Below are positions 1 to 8,975 of a stretch of 64,000 nt of DNA, one piece after another. Origin of the DNA: Streptomyces albofaciens JCM 4342 (GTDB taxonomy: Bacteria; Actinomycetota; Actinomycetes; Streptomycetales; Streptomycetaceae); contig NZ_PDCM01000001.1 of the NCBI RefSeq assembly GCF_008634025.1, positions 3,938,501 to 4,002,500 of the forward strand, read 5' to 3'. The notes below the pieces were generated by a model that had not been told where the DNA came from, did no database searches, and worked only from the letters and a program-made list of their open reading frames with translations. Position numbers and translations under genes: made by a program. Within the stretch, counting starts at the first letter, position 1. Each line of letters starts with the position of its first letter.

Positions 1-1
1 T

Positions 2-265
2 TCCGCGGCCATGTCGGTGGGCCTGGTCGTGGGCCCGCTGCTCGGCGGCCGGCTGCTCACCGGCGGACAGCCGTGGCTGCTCGCCGTGGTGCTGGGCGCG
101 GGCTGCGTGGCGTGCGCCGGGGCGGCCCTGCGGCTCGGGCGGCTGCACGGCCCGGCGGACAGCGTGCGGACGGCCGCGCCGCAGCAGCCGGGCGTCCGGC
201 ACACCGGTGATCCGTACGAGAACGAGAACGAGCCGCAGCGGCTGGGCTCCGGGGGTGGACGATGA
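2..265 (+). CDS. MFS exporter, C-terminal end (partial)
   Basis: Only the last 87 or so codons are inside the window; the reading frame is open from base 2, so the gene begins to the left. The visible part has two hydrophobic segments (GLVVGPLLGGRLL, then LLAVVLGAGCVACAGAAL) followed by a charged tail. This is the layout of the last transmembrane helices of a drug-efflux MFS protein. The stop overlaps the ATG of the NRPS gene by 4 bases (ATGA), so the two are translationally coupled. From that context I infer that it exports the product of the neighbouring cluster. The family assignment rests on a short fragment. Confidence 0.55.
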   Translation, partial: SAAMSVGLVVGPLLGGRLLTGGQPWLLAVVLGAGCVACAGAALRLGRLHGPADSVRTAAPQQPGVRHTGDPYENENEPQRLGSGGGR

Positions 266-3200
266 CGGTCGTGCACGAGATCTTCCGGCAGCGGGCGGCG
301 GAGCGCCCGGACGCCACCGCACTGCTCCACCGTGAACGGGCCGTGAGCTACCGGACGCTGGACCGCGCCTCGGACGCCTACGCGGCCGAACTCGCCGCGG
401 CAGGAGTGCGGGCGGGGGACATCGTGCCCGTCCTGATGCCGCGCTCCCCGCGATACGTGGCGACCGTCCTGGCGATCCTCAAACTCGGCGCCGCCTACGC
501 GGCCCTGGACCTCCGCTGGCCCGCGCCCAGGATCGCGGAACTGACACGGCGGGCGGACGCCCGGCTGATCGCCGCCGCCCCCGGACACCGGCCCGGGACC
601 GCGCCGGCCTCCGTCTGGGTGCCCGGCACGGACCTGGAGGAGGCCGCCGCCACCGGCGACGCCCCGCCTCCGGTGCCCGTACAGGAGACGGACACCTGCT
701 GCGTCTTCTTCACCTCCGGCAGCACCGGCCGCCCCAAGGGCGTCCTCTCCCCGCACGCCGGAACGGTACGGCTGTTCACGGCCGAACCGGCCGCCCGCTT
801 CGCCGACCTCGGCCCGGACACGGTCTGGCCGCAGGCCGCCCCGCTGCCCTGGGACGCCGCCTCCCTGGAACTGTGGGGAGCGCTGCTGAACGGGGGCACC
901 TCCGTGCTGGTGGACGAGCCCTACCTGACGGCGGACGGGCTGCGCGGCCTCGTACGCCGGGCGGGCGTGAACACCCTGTGGCTCACCGCCTCGCTGTTCA
1001 ACCTGCTCGTGGAGGAGGACCCGGACTGCTTCCACGGGGTGCGGCAGCTCATGGTGGGCGGCGAACGGCTCTCGCCCGAACACGTCCGCCGCTTCGTACG
1101 GGCGCACCCCCGCATCACCCTGGTGAACGGCTACGGCCCCGTGGAGACCACGGTCTTCGCCACCACCCACCGGATCACGGCTGCCGACATCGCCGACGAC
1201 CGGGCTCCCGACGATCGGGCCCCTGGCCCGCAGATCCCGGTGGGCCGCCCCGTCGGACGGACCGAAGTCTTCGTCCTCGACGAGGCATCGCGGCCGGTCC
1301 CGCCGGACACCACCGGCGAGATCTGCGTCGCGGGCGCCGGCCTGGCCCGCGGCTACCTCGCCGACCCGGAGCAGACCGCGCGCAGCTTCGTCGACATCCC
1401 GCTGGACGGCGCCGTCCGCCGTGTCTACCGCACCGGCGACCTGGGCTTCCGCTCCGCCGACGGCACCCTGCACTACGCGGGCCGCCGCGACCGCCAGGTC
1501 AAGGTGCACGGACACCGCATCGAGCCGGGCGAGGTGGAGGCCGCGGCGGCCCGGGTGCCCGGGGTGCTCCGGTGCGCCGTCGTCCCGCTGATGACGGACG
1601 GGAGGTGCGTGGGGCTGGCCGCCGCGTACACGGCGCGCGACGACCGGGAACCGGTGAGCGCGGAGACGGTGCGCCGCGCGCTGGCCGAGCGGCTGCCGGA
1701 GTACCTGGTGCCACGGCGACTGGCCGCCGTGGACGCCTTCCCGCTGACCGACAACGGCAAGCTGGACACCGCCGCGCTGCTGGACCTCATCACGGCGCGC
1801 GCGGAAGCGGCCCGGCCACGGGCCGACGCGCGTCGGCTTCGCGATGCCGAAGACGGCCCGGTGGCGGGCCATGTGACCGCGGCCTTCGCGGAGATCCTGC
1901 GCCGGGACCCGGACGACGTGCCCCCCGACGCCTCCTTCTTCGAACTGGGCGGCACCTCGCTGGACGGCGCCCGGCTGTGCGTCCGCATCGGCGGGCGCAC
2001 CGGCGTCCCCGTACCGGCCTCCGTACTGATCGCGGGCCCGACCGTACGCGACCTGGCGCAGTGGATCGAGAAGCGGCAGGCGGAGCCGGGGGAGCGCGCC
2101 CGGACCCTGCCCACAGGCCCGCTGCCGCTGCTCCCCGTCCAGAGCGGCTTCCTGTACGAGCAGCAGCTCGACCCGGCCGACACCTCGGCGCACTGCGTCC
2201 TGCTGTGGCGGGTGACCGGTGCCTTCGACCCGGAGGCGTTCCGGGCCGCGGCGGACGACGTGCACCGGCGCCACGAGTCGCTGCACGCCCGCTACGTCTT
2301 CGACCGCCGCCCGGTGGCGCTCCTGGACGGCCCGCCGGCACCGGTGGACGTACGGGTCCTCGAACCGGCCGGGGACGAGGCGGCCGCGCTCACGGCCGTA
2401 CACACCGAACTGCACCGGCCGCTGGACATCGGCTCCGGGACCAACTGGCGGTGCGTCATGGTGCCGTCGGCGGCCGGTGCCTGCTGGTGGCTGGGCATCG
2501 TCGTGCACCACATCGCCTTCGACGGCGGCTCCGCACGTCCGCTGGCCGAGGACCTGTCGGCGTCCTACGCGGCCCGGCTGCGCGGCGAGGAGCCCCGGAG
2601 CGCGCGCCCCGCCCCGCTGGCGGCCGTCCTGGCCGGCCACCGTGCACAGGTGAACGGGCACACCGGCGAGGAGCAGCGCGCGTACTGGCGTAGCGAACTG
2701 ACCGGCGTGCCGCCGCTGACCCTGCCGTCCCCCGAGACGCCCTCCGAAAGCGCGGCGCCCTCTTTCACCCTCTCCGCCACCGAGTACGCGGCCTTGGAAG
2801 AACGTGCCCGGCGCCACGGCAGCACCCGCTTCGCGGTGCTCCTCGCGGCCTACGCCGAAGCCCTGGCGACCGTCAGCGGGCAGCGCGATCTGGCGGTGGG
2901 CGCGCCCGTCGCCAAGCGCTACCACCCGGACACCGCGGACGCGGTCGGCTGCCTGATCGACGTGGTCTGCTTCCGGATGCGCCCGGCCGGGGACGGCACG
3001 GCGGGCGCGCTGCCCCGCCTCCTGGAAGGCATCCACGCCGGTCTGGCCGCTCAGGACGTGCCGTTCGAGGAGGTGGTACGGCTGGCCGCCGACCCGGCAC
3101 GGGACCGGACCCGGCACCCGCTCTTCCAGACGATGTTCGCGCTCCAGGAGGGGCCGCCGCAGCGCCTGGACCTGGCGGGCTGCGTGGCCGAGCCGGTACG

Positions 3201-3369
3201 GGAACCGGAACCGCGGGCGGTGCACGAACTGGAGGTGGAGGTGTGGCCGGACGGCGCGGACGGCGCCGAGGTGGTCTTCGGGCACCGGCCGGACCAGGTG
3301 TCCGCCGCGTTCGTGGCCCGGTTGGCCACCGCGTACCACCGCGTCCTGCGGCAGCCGGACCGGCCGTGA
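262..3369 (+). CDS. Single-module nonribosomal peptide synthetase, A-T-C
   Basis: The protein has 1035 aa in three domains. An adenylation domain spans about residues 10-510, with the TSGSTGRPKG ATP loop and the A10 lysine Lys500 in NGKLD. A carrier domain spans about 530-610, with the phosphopantetheine serine Ser566 in LGGTSLDG. A full condensation domain spans about 620-1030, with the HHxxxDG motif at 749-755. There is no thioesterase and no N-terminal condensation domain, so it either starts a chain or passes an aminoacyl unit to a free amine or another protein. Aligning the pocket by eye to GrsA gives the ten-residue code D-A-L-W-M-G-G-V-F-K. This resembles codes known for valine-type residues, so Val or a similar branched residue is the best guess. 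The stop overlaps the next GTG start. Confidence 0.9.
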   Translation: MTVVHEIFRQRAAERPDATALLHRERAVSYRTLDRASDAYAAELAAAGVRAGDIVPVLMPRSPRYVATVLAILKLGAAYAALDLRWPAPRIAELTRRADARLIAAAPGHRPGTAPASVWVPGTDLEEAAATGDAPPPVPVQETDTCCVFFTSGSTGRPKGVLSPHAGTVRLFTAEPAARFADLGPDTVWPQAAPLPWDAASLELWGALLNGGTSVLVDEPYLTADGLRGLVRRAGVNTLWLTASLFNLLVEEDPDCFHGVRQLMVGGERLSPEHVRRFVRAHPRITLVNGYGPVETTVFATTHRITAADIADDRAPDDRAPGPQIPVGRPVGRTEVFVLDEASRPVPPDTTGEICVAGAGLARGYLADPEQTARSFVDIPLDGAVRRVYRTGDLGFRSADGTLHYAGRRDRQVKVHGHRIEPGEVEAAAARVPGVLRCAVVPLMTDGRCVGLAAAYTARDDREPVSAETVRRALAERLPEYLVPRRLAAVDAFPLTDNGKLDTAALLDLITARAEAARPRADARRLRDAEDGPVAGHVTAAFAEILRRDPDDVPPDASFFELGGTSLDGARLCVRIGGRTGVPVPASVLIAGPTVRDLAQWIEKRQAEPGERARTLPTGPLPLLPVQSGFLYEQQLDPADTSAHCVLLWRVTGAFDPEAFRAAADDVHRRHESLHARYVFDRRPVALLDGPPAPVDVRVLEPAGDEAAALTAVHTELHRPLDIGSGTNWRCVMVPSAAGACWWLGIVVHHIAFDGGSARPLAEDLSASYAARLRGEEPRSARPAPLAAVLAGHRAQVNGHTGEEQRAYWRSELTGVPPLTLPSPETPSESAAPSFTLSATEYAALEERARRHGSTRFAVLLAAYAEALATVSGQRDLAVGAPVAKRYHPDTADAVGCLIDVVCFRMRPAGDGTAGALPRLLEGIHAGLAAQDVPFEEVVRLAADPARDRTRHPLFQTMFALQEGPPQRLDLAGCVAEPVREPEPRAVHELEVEVWPDGADGAEVVFGHRPDQVSAAFVARLATAYHRVLRQPDRP

Positions 3370-3719
3370 GCGGGCGGACCGGCACGGTGCGCGGCGGCGT
3401 GGACGGGATGGACGGCCCGGCCCGCCACCGGTCCCGTATCCACGAACTGGACCGGGACATCGCCCGGCTCATCCGCCTGCGCACCGCCGAGGACCGCCGC
3501 CTCCAGGACGCCCGCCGCGCCGCGGGGCGTCCCCGTACGGATCTGGCCTGGGAGAACGCCGTACTGCGCGGATACCAGGAGGCGCTGGGCCCGGCCGGCG
3601 CGCAACTGGCCCTGATCCTGCTGGCGCTGGGGCGCAGCACCTCCCCGGGGCCGGCAGTGGAACCGGAGGAACGGAAGAAGGAACCGGAAGAGCGGAAGAA
3701 GGAGCACACCAGCACATGA
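3366..3719 (+). CDS. Chorismate-mutase-like small helical protein
   Basis: The GTG start overlaps the NRPS stop (GTGA), which fixes the start and gives 117 aa. The central 70 residues follow the AroQ-type chorismate mutase pattern: IHELDRDIARLIRLR, then an RRAAGRPR stretch, then ENAVLRGYQEALG and a final LLALGR. The tail is charged and low-complexity (repeated PEERKKE). AroQ enzymes convert chorismate to prephenate, which feeds phenylalanine- or tyrosine-derived building blocks. Next to an alpha-hydroxy-acid oxidase this suggests an arylglycine or phenylpyruvate branch. However, the adenylation code reads as aliphatic, so the substrate link is unclear. I could not check every active-site residue by eye. 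Confidence 0.6.
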   Translation: MSGRTGTVRGGVDGMDGPARHRSRIHELDRDIARLIRLRTAEDRRLQDARRAAGRPRTDLAWENAVLRGYQEALGPAGAQLALILLALGRSTSPGPAVEPEERKKEPEERKKEHTST

Positions 3720-4909
3720 CAGCGCCCGAACGCGGCTACGCGGACTACCAGTACCAGATCTACGTGCAGGGCCTCCGGGACACCGTCCCGCCCTTCACCA
3801 CCGACCTCAGCGCCCTGGAGGACGTGGCCCGCGACCGCCTCGGCCCCAAGCCCTACTGGTACATCGCCGGCGCGGCCGGCACCGGCGCCACCGCGCGCGC
3901 CAACCGCGCCGCCTTCGACCGGCACCGCATCGTCCCGCGCATGCTGCGCGACGCCACCGCCCGCGACCAGCGCACCACCGTACTGGGCAGCGAACTGCCC
4001 GCCCCCGTCCTCCTCGCACCGATCGGGGTGCAGTCCCTGGTCCACCCGGAGGGCGAGCTGGCCACCGCCCGCGCCGCCGCGGCGACCGGCGTGCCGATGG
4101 TGCTGAGCACCGCCGCCTCGCACACCATCGAGGAGGTCGCCGAGGCCAACGGCGACGGGCAGCGCTGGTTCCAGCTGTACTGGCCGCACGACGACGAGGT
4201 GACCGCCAGCATCCTCAAGCGGGCCCGCGCGTCCGGCTACACGGCCCTGGTCGTCACCCTGGACACCTGGCAGCTCGCCTGGCGCCCGCACGACCTCGAT
4301 CAGGCCCACCTGCCGTTCCTGCGCGGCGGCGGGGTCGCGATCCCGCTGTCCGACCCGGTCTTCCGCTCCCGGCTGGAGCGGCCGGTCGAGGAGGACCCGC
4401 AGGGCGCGGCCATGCACTGGCTGCCGATCTTCAGCGGCAAGGCGCACACCTGGGACGAGCTGGGATTCCTGCGCGAGCACTGGGACGGGCCGATCGTCCT
4501 GAAGGGCATCGTGCACCCCGGGGACGCGCGCCGGGCGGTGCGGGCCGGGATGGACGGCATCGTGGTGTCCAACCACGGCGGCCGGCAGGTGGACGGGGCG
4601 GTGGCCGCGCTGGACGCGCTGGTCGACGTGGTGGCGGAGGTCGGCACCGAGACGGAGGTGCTCTTCGACTCCGGTGTCCGCGGCGGCGCCGACGTGTTCA
4701 AGGCGCTGGCCCTGGGCGCCCGGGCGGTGCTGCTGGGACGTCCGTACGTCTACGGGCTGGCCCTCGGCGGCGCCGCGGGCGTCGAACACGTCGTACGCGG
4801 CCTGCTCGCGGACTTCGACCTGACGATGGGCCTGTCCGGCTGCACGACGCTCGCGGACATCGGCCCGGACACGCTGCACGCGGGCGACGGAGGGGAGGTG
4901 CGGCGGTGA
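3716..4909 (+). CDS. FMN-dependent alpha-hydroxy-acid oxidase/monooxygenase
   Basis: This 397-aa flavoprotein belongs to the lactate oxidase, lactate 2-monooxygenase and mandelate oxidase family. The C-terminal FMN-barrel signature SNHGGRQVDG carries the catalytic pair His287 and Arg290. The phosphate-binding FDSGVRGG and ALGARAVLLGRP motifs follow. The insert between barrel strands and the HTWDELGFLREHW segment look more like lactate 2-monooxygenase than glycolate oxidase. The enzyme should oxidise a 2-hydroxy acid to a 2-keto acid, or to a decarboxylated acid if it is a monooxygenase. It overlaps both neighbours by 4 bases (ATGA, then GTGA), so it belongs to the NRPS transcript. In glycopeptide clusters a relative makes hydroxyphenylglyoxylate; whether that applies here is open. 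Confidence 0.85.
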   Translation: MTAPERGYADYQYQIYVQGLRDTVPPFTTDLSALEDVARDRLGPKPYWYIAGAAGTGATARANRAAFDRHRIVPRMLRDATARDQRTTVLGSELPAPVLLAPIGVQSLVHPEGELATARAAAATGVPMVLSTAASHTIEEVAEANGDGQRWFQLYWPHDDEVTASILKRARASGYTALVVTLDTWQLAWRPHDLDQAHLPFLRGGGVAIPLSDPVFRSRLERPVEEDPQGAAMHWLPIFSGKAHTWDELGFLREHWDGPIVLKGIVHPGDARRAVRAGMDGIVVSNHGGRQVDGAVAALDALVDVVAEVGTETEVLFDSGVRGGADVFKALALGARAVLLGRPYVYGLALGGAAGVEHVVRGLLADFDLTMGLSGCTTLADIGPDTLHAGDGGEVRR

Positions 4910-6819
4910 ACCGGCGGGCACGGAAGACCGGTTGGATCGCGCTGGCCCTCACCGGAGCCTGCGCGCTGGCGTTCCAGGCCGCGCCCGGCCCGGCCCCGGC
5001 CCCCGAGGACGGCGCCTGGCCGCCGGACACCGGCAAGGGCCCCTGCGCGGTCGGCAGGACCACCGACGTAGGGGCACGCATGCGGGACGGCACCGTGCTG
5101 CGGGCGGACGTGTACCGGCCGCGCACCGAGGAGAAGGTGCCGGTGATCCTGATGCGCACCCAGTACGGCAAGGAAGCGGCCGAGGTCCAGCCCTCCAGCT
5201 ACCAGTCCCCGGAGTGGTTCGCCTCGCACTGCTACCTCGTCGTGGTGCAGGACGTGCGCGGCCAGTACGCCTCGGACGGCGACTTCTACGAGTTCGCCAA
5301 CGAGGGCAAGGACGGCTACGACAGCGTGGAGTGGGCGGCCCGGCTGCCCGGCTCCAACGGCAAGGTCGGGATGTACGGCTCCTCCTACGTGGGCGCCACC
5401 CAGTGGCTGGCCGCCCAGGAGCGCCCGCCGCACCTGAAGACGATCGTGCCCGACAAGACCTCCGACGACTACTTCGACGGCTGGACCTACGAGGGCGGCG
5501 CGTTCCGGCTGAACTTCGTCATCCCGTGGGCCATGCGCAAGATCGTCCCGTCCGCCGCCGCCAACCGGGGCGACCGGGACACGTACCACCAGGTCAACCG
5601 GGACTACCAGGACGTGCAGAAGTGGCTGGGCACCGCCCCGTACAACCGCTTCAAACCGTTCCGTCCCGGTGACCCCAAGGTCGCCCCGTACTTCTTCGAC
5701 TGGATCGAGCACCGTACGTACGACGACTACTGGCGCCGGTGGGCCCCCAAGGAGAACTACGGAAAGGTCGGCATCCCGGTCCTCAACTACGCCGGGTGGT
5801 ACGACGCCTTCCTGGACGGGTCGGTCCGCAACTACCAGGGCATGGTCCGGCGCGGCGGCTCGCCCGCGGCCCGCGCCGGCCAGCGGCTGGTCATCGGGCC
5901 CTGGGACCACACCGGCTGGGGCCGCCCGACCAGCAGTCCCGCCCCGCTGCTCCGGCAGATCGGCCCGGTCGGCAACAGCCCCGTCAACGAGATGATGCTC
6001 GCCTGGTGGGACCACCACCTCAAAGGCAAGGACAACGGCGTCCGCGAGAACGGCGTGGACTACTTCGTCATGGGCGCGAACAAGTGGCGCACCGCGCCTT
6101 CCTGGCCGCTCCCGCAGACCCGCTGGACGGATTACCACCTCTCCAGCACCGGCCACGCGACCGGCAACACCGTGGACGGCACCCTGTCCACCGCCCCGCC
6201 CGCCGCGGACACCCCCGCCGACCACTACACCTACGACCCGCGCAACCCGGTGCCCAGCGTCGGCGGCCACTCCTGCTGCACGGCGGCCATCAGCACCCAG
6301 GGCCCCTACGACCAGCAGCAGATCGAGCAGCGCCCCGACATCGCCGTCTACACCGGCGCGCCGCTGGCCGAGGACACCGAGGTCACCGGCCCGGTCACGG
6401 TCACGCTGTACGCCAGGTCCTCGGCGCCGGACACCGACTGGACCGCCAAGCTGATCGACGTCCACCCGGACGGCACCGCGGTGAACCTGAACAGCGGCAT
6501 CGTCCGCGCCAGTTACCGCGAGTCGCTGAGCGAGCCGAAGCCGATCGTCCCCGGCAAGGTGTACGAGTACAAGATCAAGGTGTGGCCGACCAGCAACCTC
6601 TTCAAGAAGGGCCACCGCATCCGGCTCGACATCTCCTCCAGCGACTACCCGCAGTACGACCCGAACCCCAACACCGGCAGCTGGCTGGGCGAGTCCACGG
6701 AGCGGCGCACCGCACGGCAGACCGTGCTGCACGACGCGGCGCACCCCTCGAAGGTGACGCTCCCGGTGATCCCGGACGGCGGCCGGGACCAGGGCAGCGA
6801 CACCCCGCCGCAGAAGTAG
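4906..6819 (+). CDS. Secreted CocE/NonD-type acyl hydrolase (peptidase S15 family)
   Basis: The 637-aa protein starts at a GTG overlapping the preceding stop. It has an N-terminal signal-like segment (basic RRARK, then a hydrophobic core up to about residue 25), so it is probably exported. The alpha/beta-hydrolase core carries the nucleophile elbow GSSYVG with Ser160. A C-terminal jelly-roll X-Pro dipeptidyl-peptidase domain covers about residues 400-620. Family members cleave cocaine-type esters, N-acyl groups or Xaa-Pro dipeptides. In an NRPS operon a secreted hydrolase of this type could activate an exported prodrug or remove an acyl or peptide cap, but that is inference. Its length is normal for the family. 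Confidence 0.82.
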   Translation: MNRRARKTGWIALALTGACALAFQAAPGPAPAPEDGAWPPDTGKGPCAVGRTTDVGARMRDGTVLRADVYRPRTEEKVPVILMRTQYGKEAAEVQPSSYQSPEWFASHCYLVVVQDVRGQYASDGDFYEFANEGKDGYDSVEWAARLPGSNGKVGMYGSSYVGATQWLAAQERPPHLKTIVPDKTSDDYFDGWTYEGGAFRLNFVIPWAMRKIVPSAAANRGDRDTYHQVNRDYQDVQKWLGTAPYNRFKPFRPGDPKVAPYFFDWIEHRTYDDYWRRWAPKENYGKVGIPVLNYAGWYDAFLDGSVRNYQGMVRRGGSPAARAGQRLVIGPWDHTGWGRPTSSPAPLLRQIGPVGNSPVNEMMLAWWDHHLKGKDNGVRENGVDYFVMGANKWRTAPSWPLPQTRWTDYHLSSTGHATGNTVDGTLSTAPPAADTPADHYTYDPRNPVPSVGGHSCCTAAISTQGPYDQQQIEQRPDIAVYTGAPLAEDTEVTGPVTVTLYARSSAPDTDWTAKLIDVHPDGTAVNLNSGIVRASYRESLSEPKPIVPGKVYEYKIKVWPTSNLFKKGHRIRLDISSSDYPQYDPNPNTGSWLGESTERRTARQTVLHDAAHPSKVTLPVIPDGGRDQGSDTPPQK

Positions 6820-6878
6820 CCCCGGCGGGCCGACAGCACCTCACCGAACCGACACCGACACCGACCGGAAGGCAGGAC

Positions 6879-7841
6879 ATGCACGACGTACGCCGGGCCC
6901 GTACGACCGACCACACCACGCTCGTGGAGTGCGTACAGCGCTGGTGGGGGGACTCGCGCACCCCCGAACAGGCGCGGGAGCTCTCCCTGCTGCTGCCCCG
7001 GCTGTTCCTCCAGCACTTCGCGGGCACCAGTCTGGTGCTGGAGGACGAGACCGGGGTACGGGCGTTCCTGGTGGGCTTCCACTCCGCCGATCATCCGCAC
7101 GAGGCGTACATCCACTTCGTCGGCGTGGACCCGGAGCTGCGCAAGCAGGGCGTGGCCCGCCGCCTCTACACCGCCTTCTTCGAGCGCGCCGCGGCGGCCG
7201 GGCGTACCGAGGTGCGCGCCGTCACCTCGCCGCGGAACACCGGGTCCATCGCCTTCCACCGGGCCATGGGCTTCGAGCTGGACGCGGGCGACCGGGAGGT
7301 GGACGGCGTGCCGGTGCAGAGCGACTACGACGGGCCGGGCCAGGACCGGGTGGCCTTCCGCAAGAAGCTCGGCGCGCCGGAGGCCCGCACCCTGGAGCCC
7401 TTCACGACGCGAGCCGCGGTGCCGGAGGACTTCGACACCGTCGTCTCGGTGGTCGACGACTGGTGGGGCCGCCCCGCCTCCCGCGACCTGACCCGGGTGT
7501 TCGTGAACCACTTCCACGACACCAGCCTGATCGCCGAGCGCGACGGCGAACTGGCGGGCTTCGTCATCGGGTTCCTCTCCCCGTCCCGCCCGGACGAGGC
7601 GTACATCCACTTCACCGGGGTCAACCCCGCCTGGCGGCGCACCGGCCTGGGCCGCTTCCTGTACGAGCGGTTCTTCGCCATGGCGCGCGCGAACGGCCGG
7701 ACCGTCGTCAAGGCGATCACCTCGCCCCAGAACGCCCGCTCCATCGCCTTCCACCGCGCGCTCGGCTTCACCCCGTCCGACCCGGTCACGGACTACGACG
7801 GCCCCTCGCTGGACCGGGTCACCTTCCGGCGCGAACTGTGA
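6879..7841 (+). CDS. Tandem-repeat GNAT N-acetyltransferase
   Basis: ATG at 6879 has a GGAAGG element about 5 bases upstream and gives 320 aa. Two GNAT domains, about residues 1-160 and 163-320, are obvious internal copies. Both contain EAYIHF-[VT]-GV followed by a pyrophosphate loop (RKQGVARRLY and RRTGLGRFLY), then AVTSPRNTGSIAFHRAMGF or AITSPQNARSIAFHRALGF, and a closing DYDGP. Each loop looks intact, so both copies may bind acetyl-CoA. The substrate is unknown; beside an NRPS it may modify the product or protect the producer. The 3' end overlaps the convergent SDR gene by 49 bases. Confidence 0.85.
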   Translation: MHDVRRARTTDHTTLVECVQRWWGDSRTPEQARELSLLLPRLFLQHFAGTSLVLEDETGVRAFLVGFHSADHPHEAYIHFVGVDPELRKQGVARRLYTAFFERAAAAGRTEVRAVTSPRNTGSIAFHRAMGFELDAGDREVDGVPVQSDYDGPGQDRVAFRKKLGAPEARTLEPFTTRAAVPEDFDTVVSVVDDWWGRPASRDLTRVFVNHFHDTSLIAERDGELAGFVIGFLSPSRPDEAYIHFTGVNPAWRRTGLGRFLYERFFAMARANGRTVVKAITSPQNARSIAFHRALGFTPSDPVTDYDGPSLDRVTFRREL

Positions 7842-8923
7842 ACCGGCGGTAGGAGGGCCCGGCGCAGGTAGGCCGGGTCCACCTCGGGCGGCAGCGGCAC
7901 GGCGGGCGCCAGGGCCCGGTCCAGCAGGGCGCGGTCGTAGCGGCGGCGCGTCCAGCAGTACGCGGTGATGCCCCGCGTGATGTCGGCCAGCGCCCGCTGG
8001 GCCGGGCCCAGGCGGGTGCAGGCGGGGTCGAGACGGACGGAGAGACCGGGCCAGAGCTGCTCGGTGGCGTCCAGGACCGCCTGCACCGGGGTCTCGTGGG
8101 GATGGGTGAGGTGGAAGGTGTCGGTGTACGTCAGCGGGGTGCGGCCGAGCAGGCGTCCCATCACCTCGCCGGCGTACTCGACCGGCAGCAGGTTCACCGT
8201 GGCGTCCGGCCGGCCGGGAAAGCGCAGGGGCCCCGCCGCCGCGATCGGGGACCAGGACGCCCGGCCGCGGGTCAGCAGGGACAGGCGCGCTCCGATCTCG
8301 GCCAGCGGGTGCCGGGGAGCGGTCGGCGGGCGGCACCGGGACGTGACCAGCACGGCGGGGCGCAGCACGGTCACAGGCCGGCCGTGGCGCCGTGCCCAGG
8401 CGCGGACGAGCTGTTCGGCCTGGTACTTGGACCGTTCGTACGGGGTGAGGAAGCCGTACCGGCCGTCGAGGTCGCTCTCCTTGACGAGCCCTTCGAGCCG
8501 GCCGCCCGCGACGTAGACGGTGCTGATGTGCACCACCCGTCCCCGCGCCCCGCCGGCGTGCAGGAACTCCAGGAAGTGGCGGGTGCCGTCGACATTGACC
8601 CGGCGGAGCGCCCCGGGGTCCGCGACCAGGTCGATCAGTCCGGCGCTGTGCCACCATTCGTCGACCGCGGCGGCCAGCTCCCGGCGGTCCGCCGTGCCCA
8701 GTCCCAGCCCGGGCCGGGTCAGGTCCACCGCGAGCAGGCGCACCCGGCGCTGCCACCCCGCGGGCGGCGGGCTGTCGGTGGCGTCGAGGGCGCGCCGCAG
8801 CCGGTGCCGCCCGCCCGGCCCGTCGTCCCGGACCAGGGCGACGACATCGGCTCCCGACGCCAGGAAGCGGGCCATCAGGTGGGAGCCGAGGAAACCGGTG
8901 GCACCGGTCAGGGCGATGAGCAT
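7793..8923 (-). CDS. Thioester-reductase-like SDR (NAD(P)-dependent)
   Basis: The 376-aa protein is an extended SDR with the N-terminal nucleotide loop GATGFLGSH at residues 7-15 and an active-site YERSK motif. A VNVDGTRHFLEF segment and an HISTVYVAGG segment are typical of the reductase domains that release NRPS/PKS thioesters as aldehydes or alcohols. Here it stands alone, without a carrier domain. It is the last gene of a minus-strand run with the acyl-CoA dehydrogenase (52 bases apart) and the acyltransferase. An AAGGGA element sits 7 bases before the ATG. It may reduce an acyl-CoA or acyl-carrier thioester, or be a sugar or sterol type epimerase. Its 3' end overlaps the tandem GNAT gene. 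Confidence 0.75.
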   Translation of the reverse strand: MLIALTGATGFLGSHLMARFLASGADVVALVRDDGPGGRHRLRRALDATDSPPPAGWQRRVRLLAVDLTRPGLGLGTADRRELAAAVDEWWHSAGLIDLVADPGALRRVNVDGTRHFLEFLHAGGARGRVVHISTVYVAGGRLEGLVKESDLDGRYGFLTPYERSKYQAEQLVRAWARRHGRPVTVLRPAVLVTSRCRPPTAPRHPLAEIGARLSLLTRGRASWSPIAAAGPLRFPGRPDATVNLLPVEYAGEVMGRLLGRTPLTYTDTFHLTHPHETPVQAVLDATEQLWPGLSVRLDPACTRLGPAQRALADITRGITAYCWTRRRYDRALLDRALAPAVPLPPEVDPAYLRRALLPPVHSSRRKVTRSSEGPS

Positions 8924-8975
8924 ACGCCGGTCCCTTCGTGGCGGTCCGGTGCCCGTCGTCGGCGCTTCGGCTGCT

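Noticed and set aside
873..2693. 606-codon frame inside the NRPS gene
   Set aside because: Arg/Gly/Pro-rich shadow of the NRPS reading frame.
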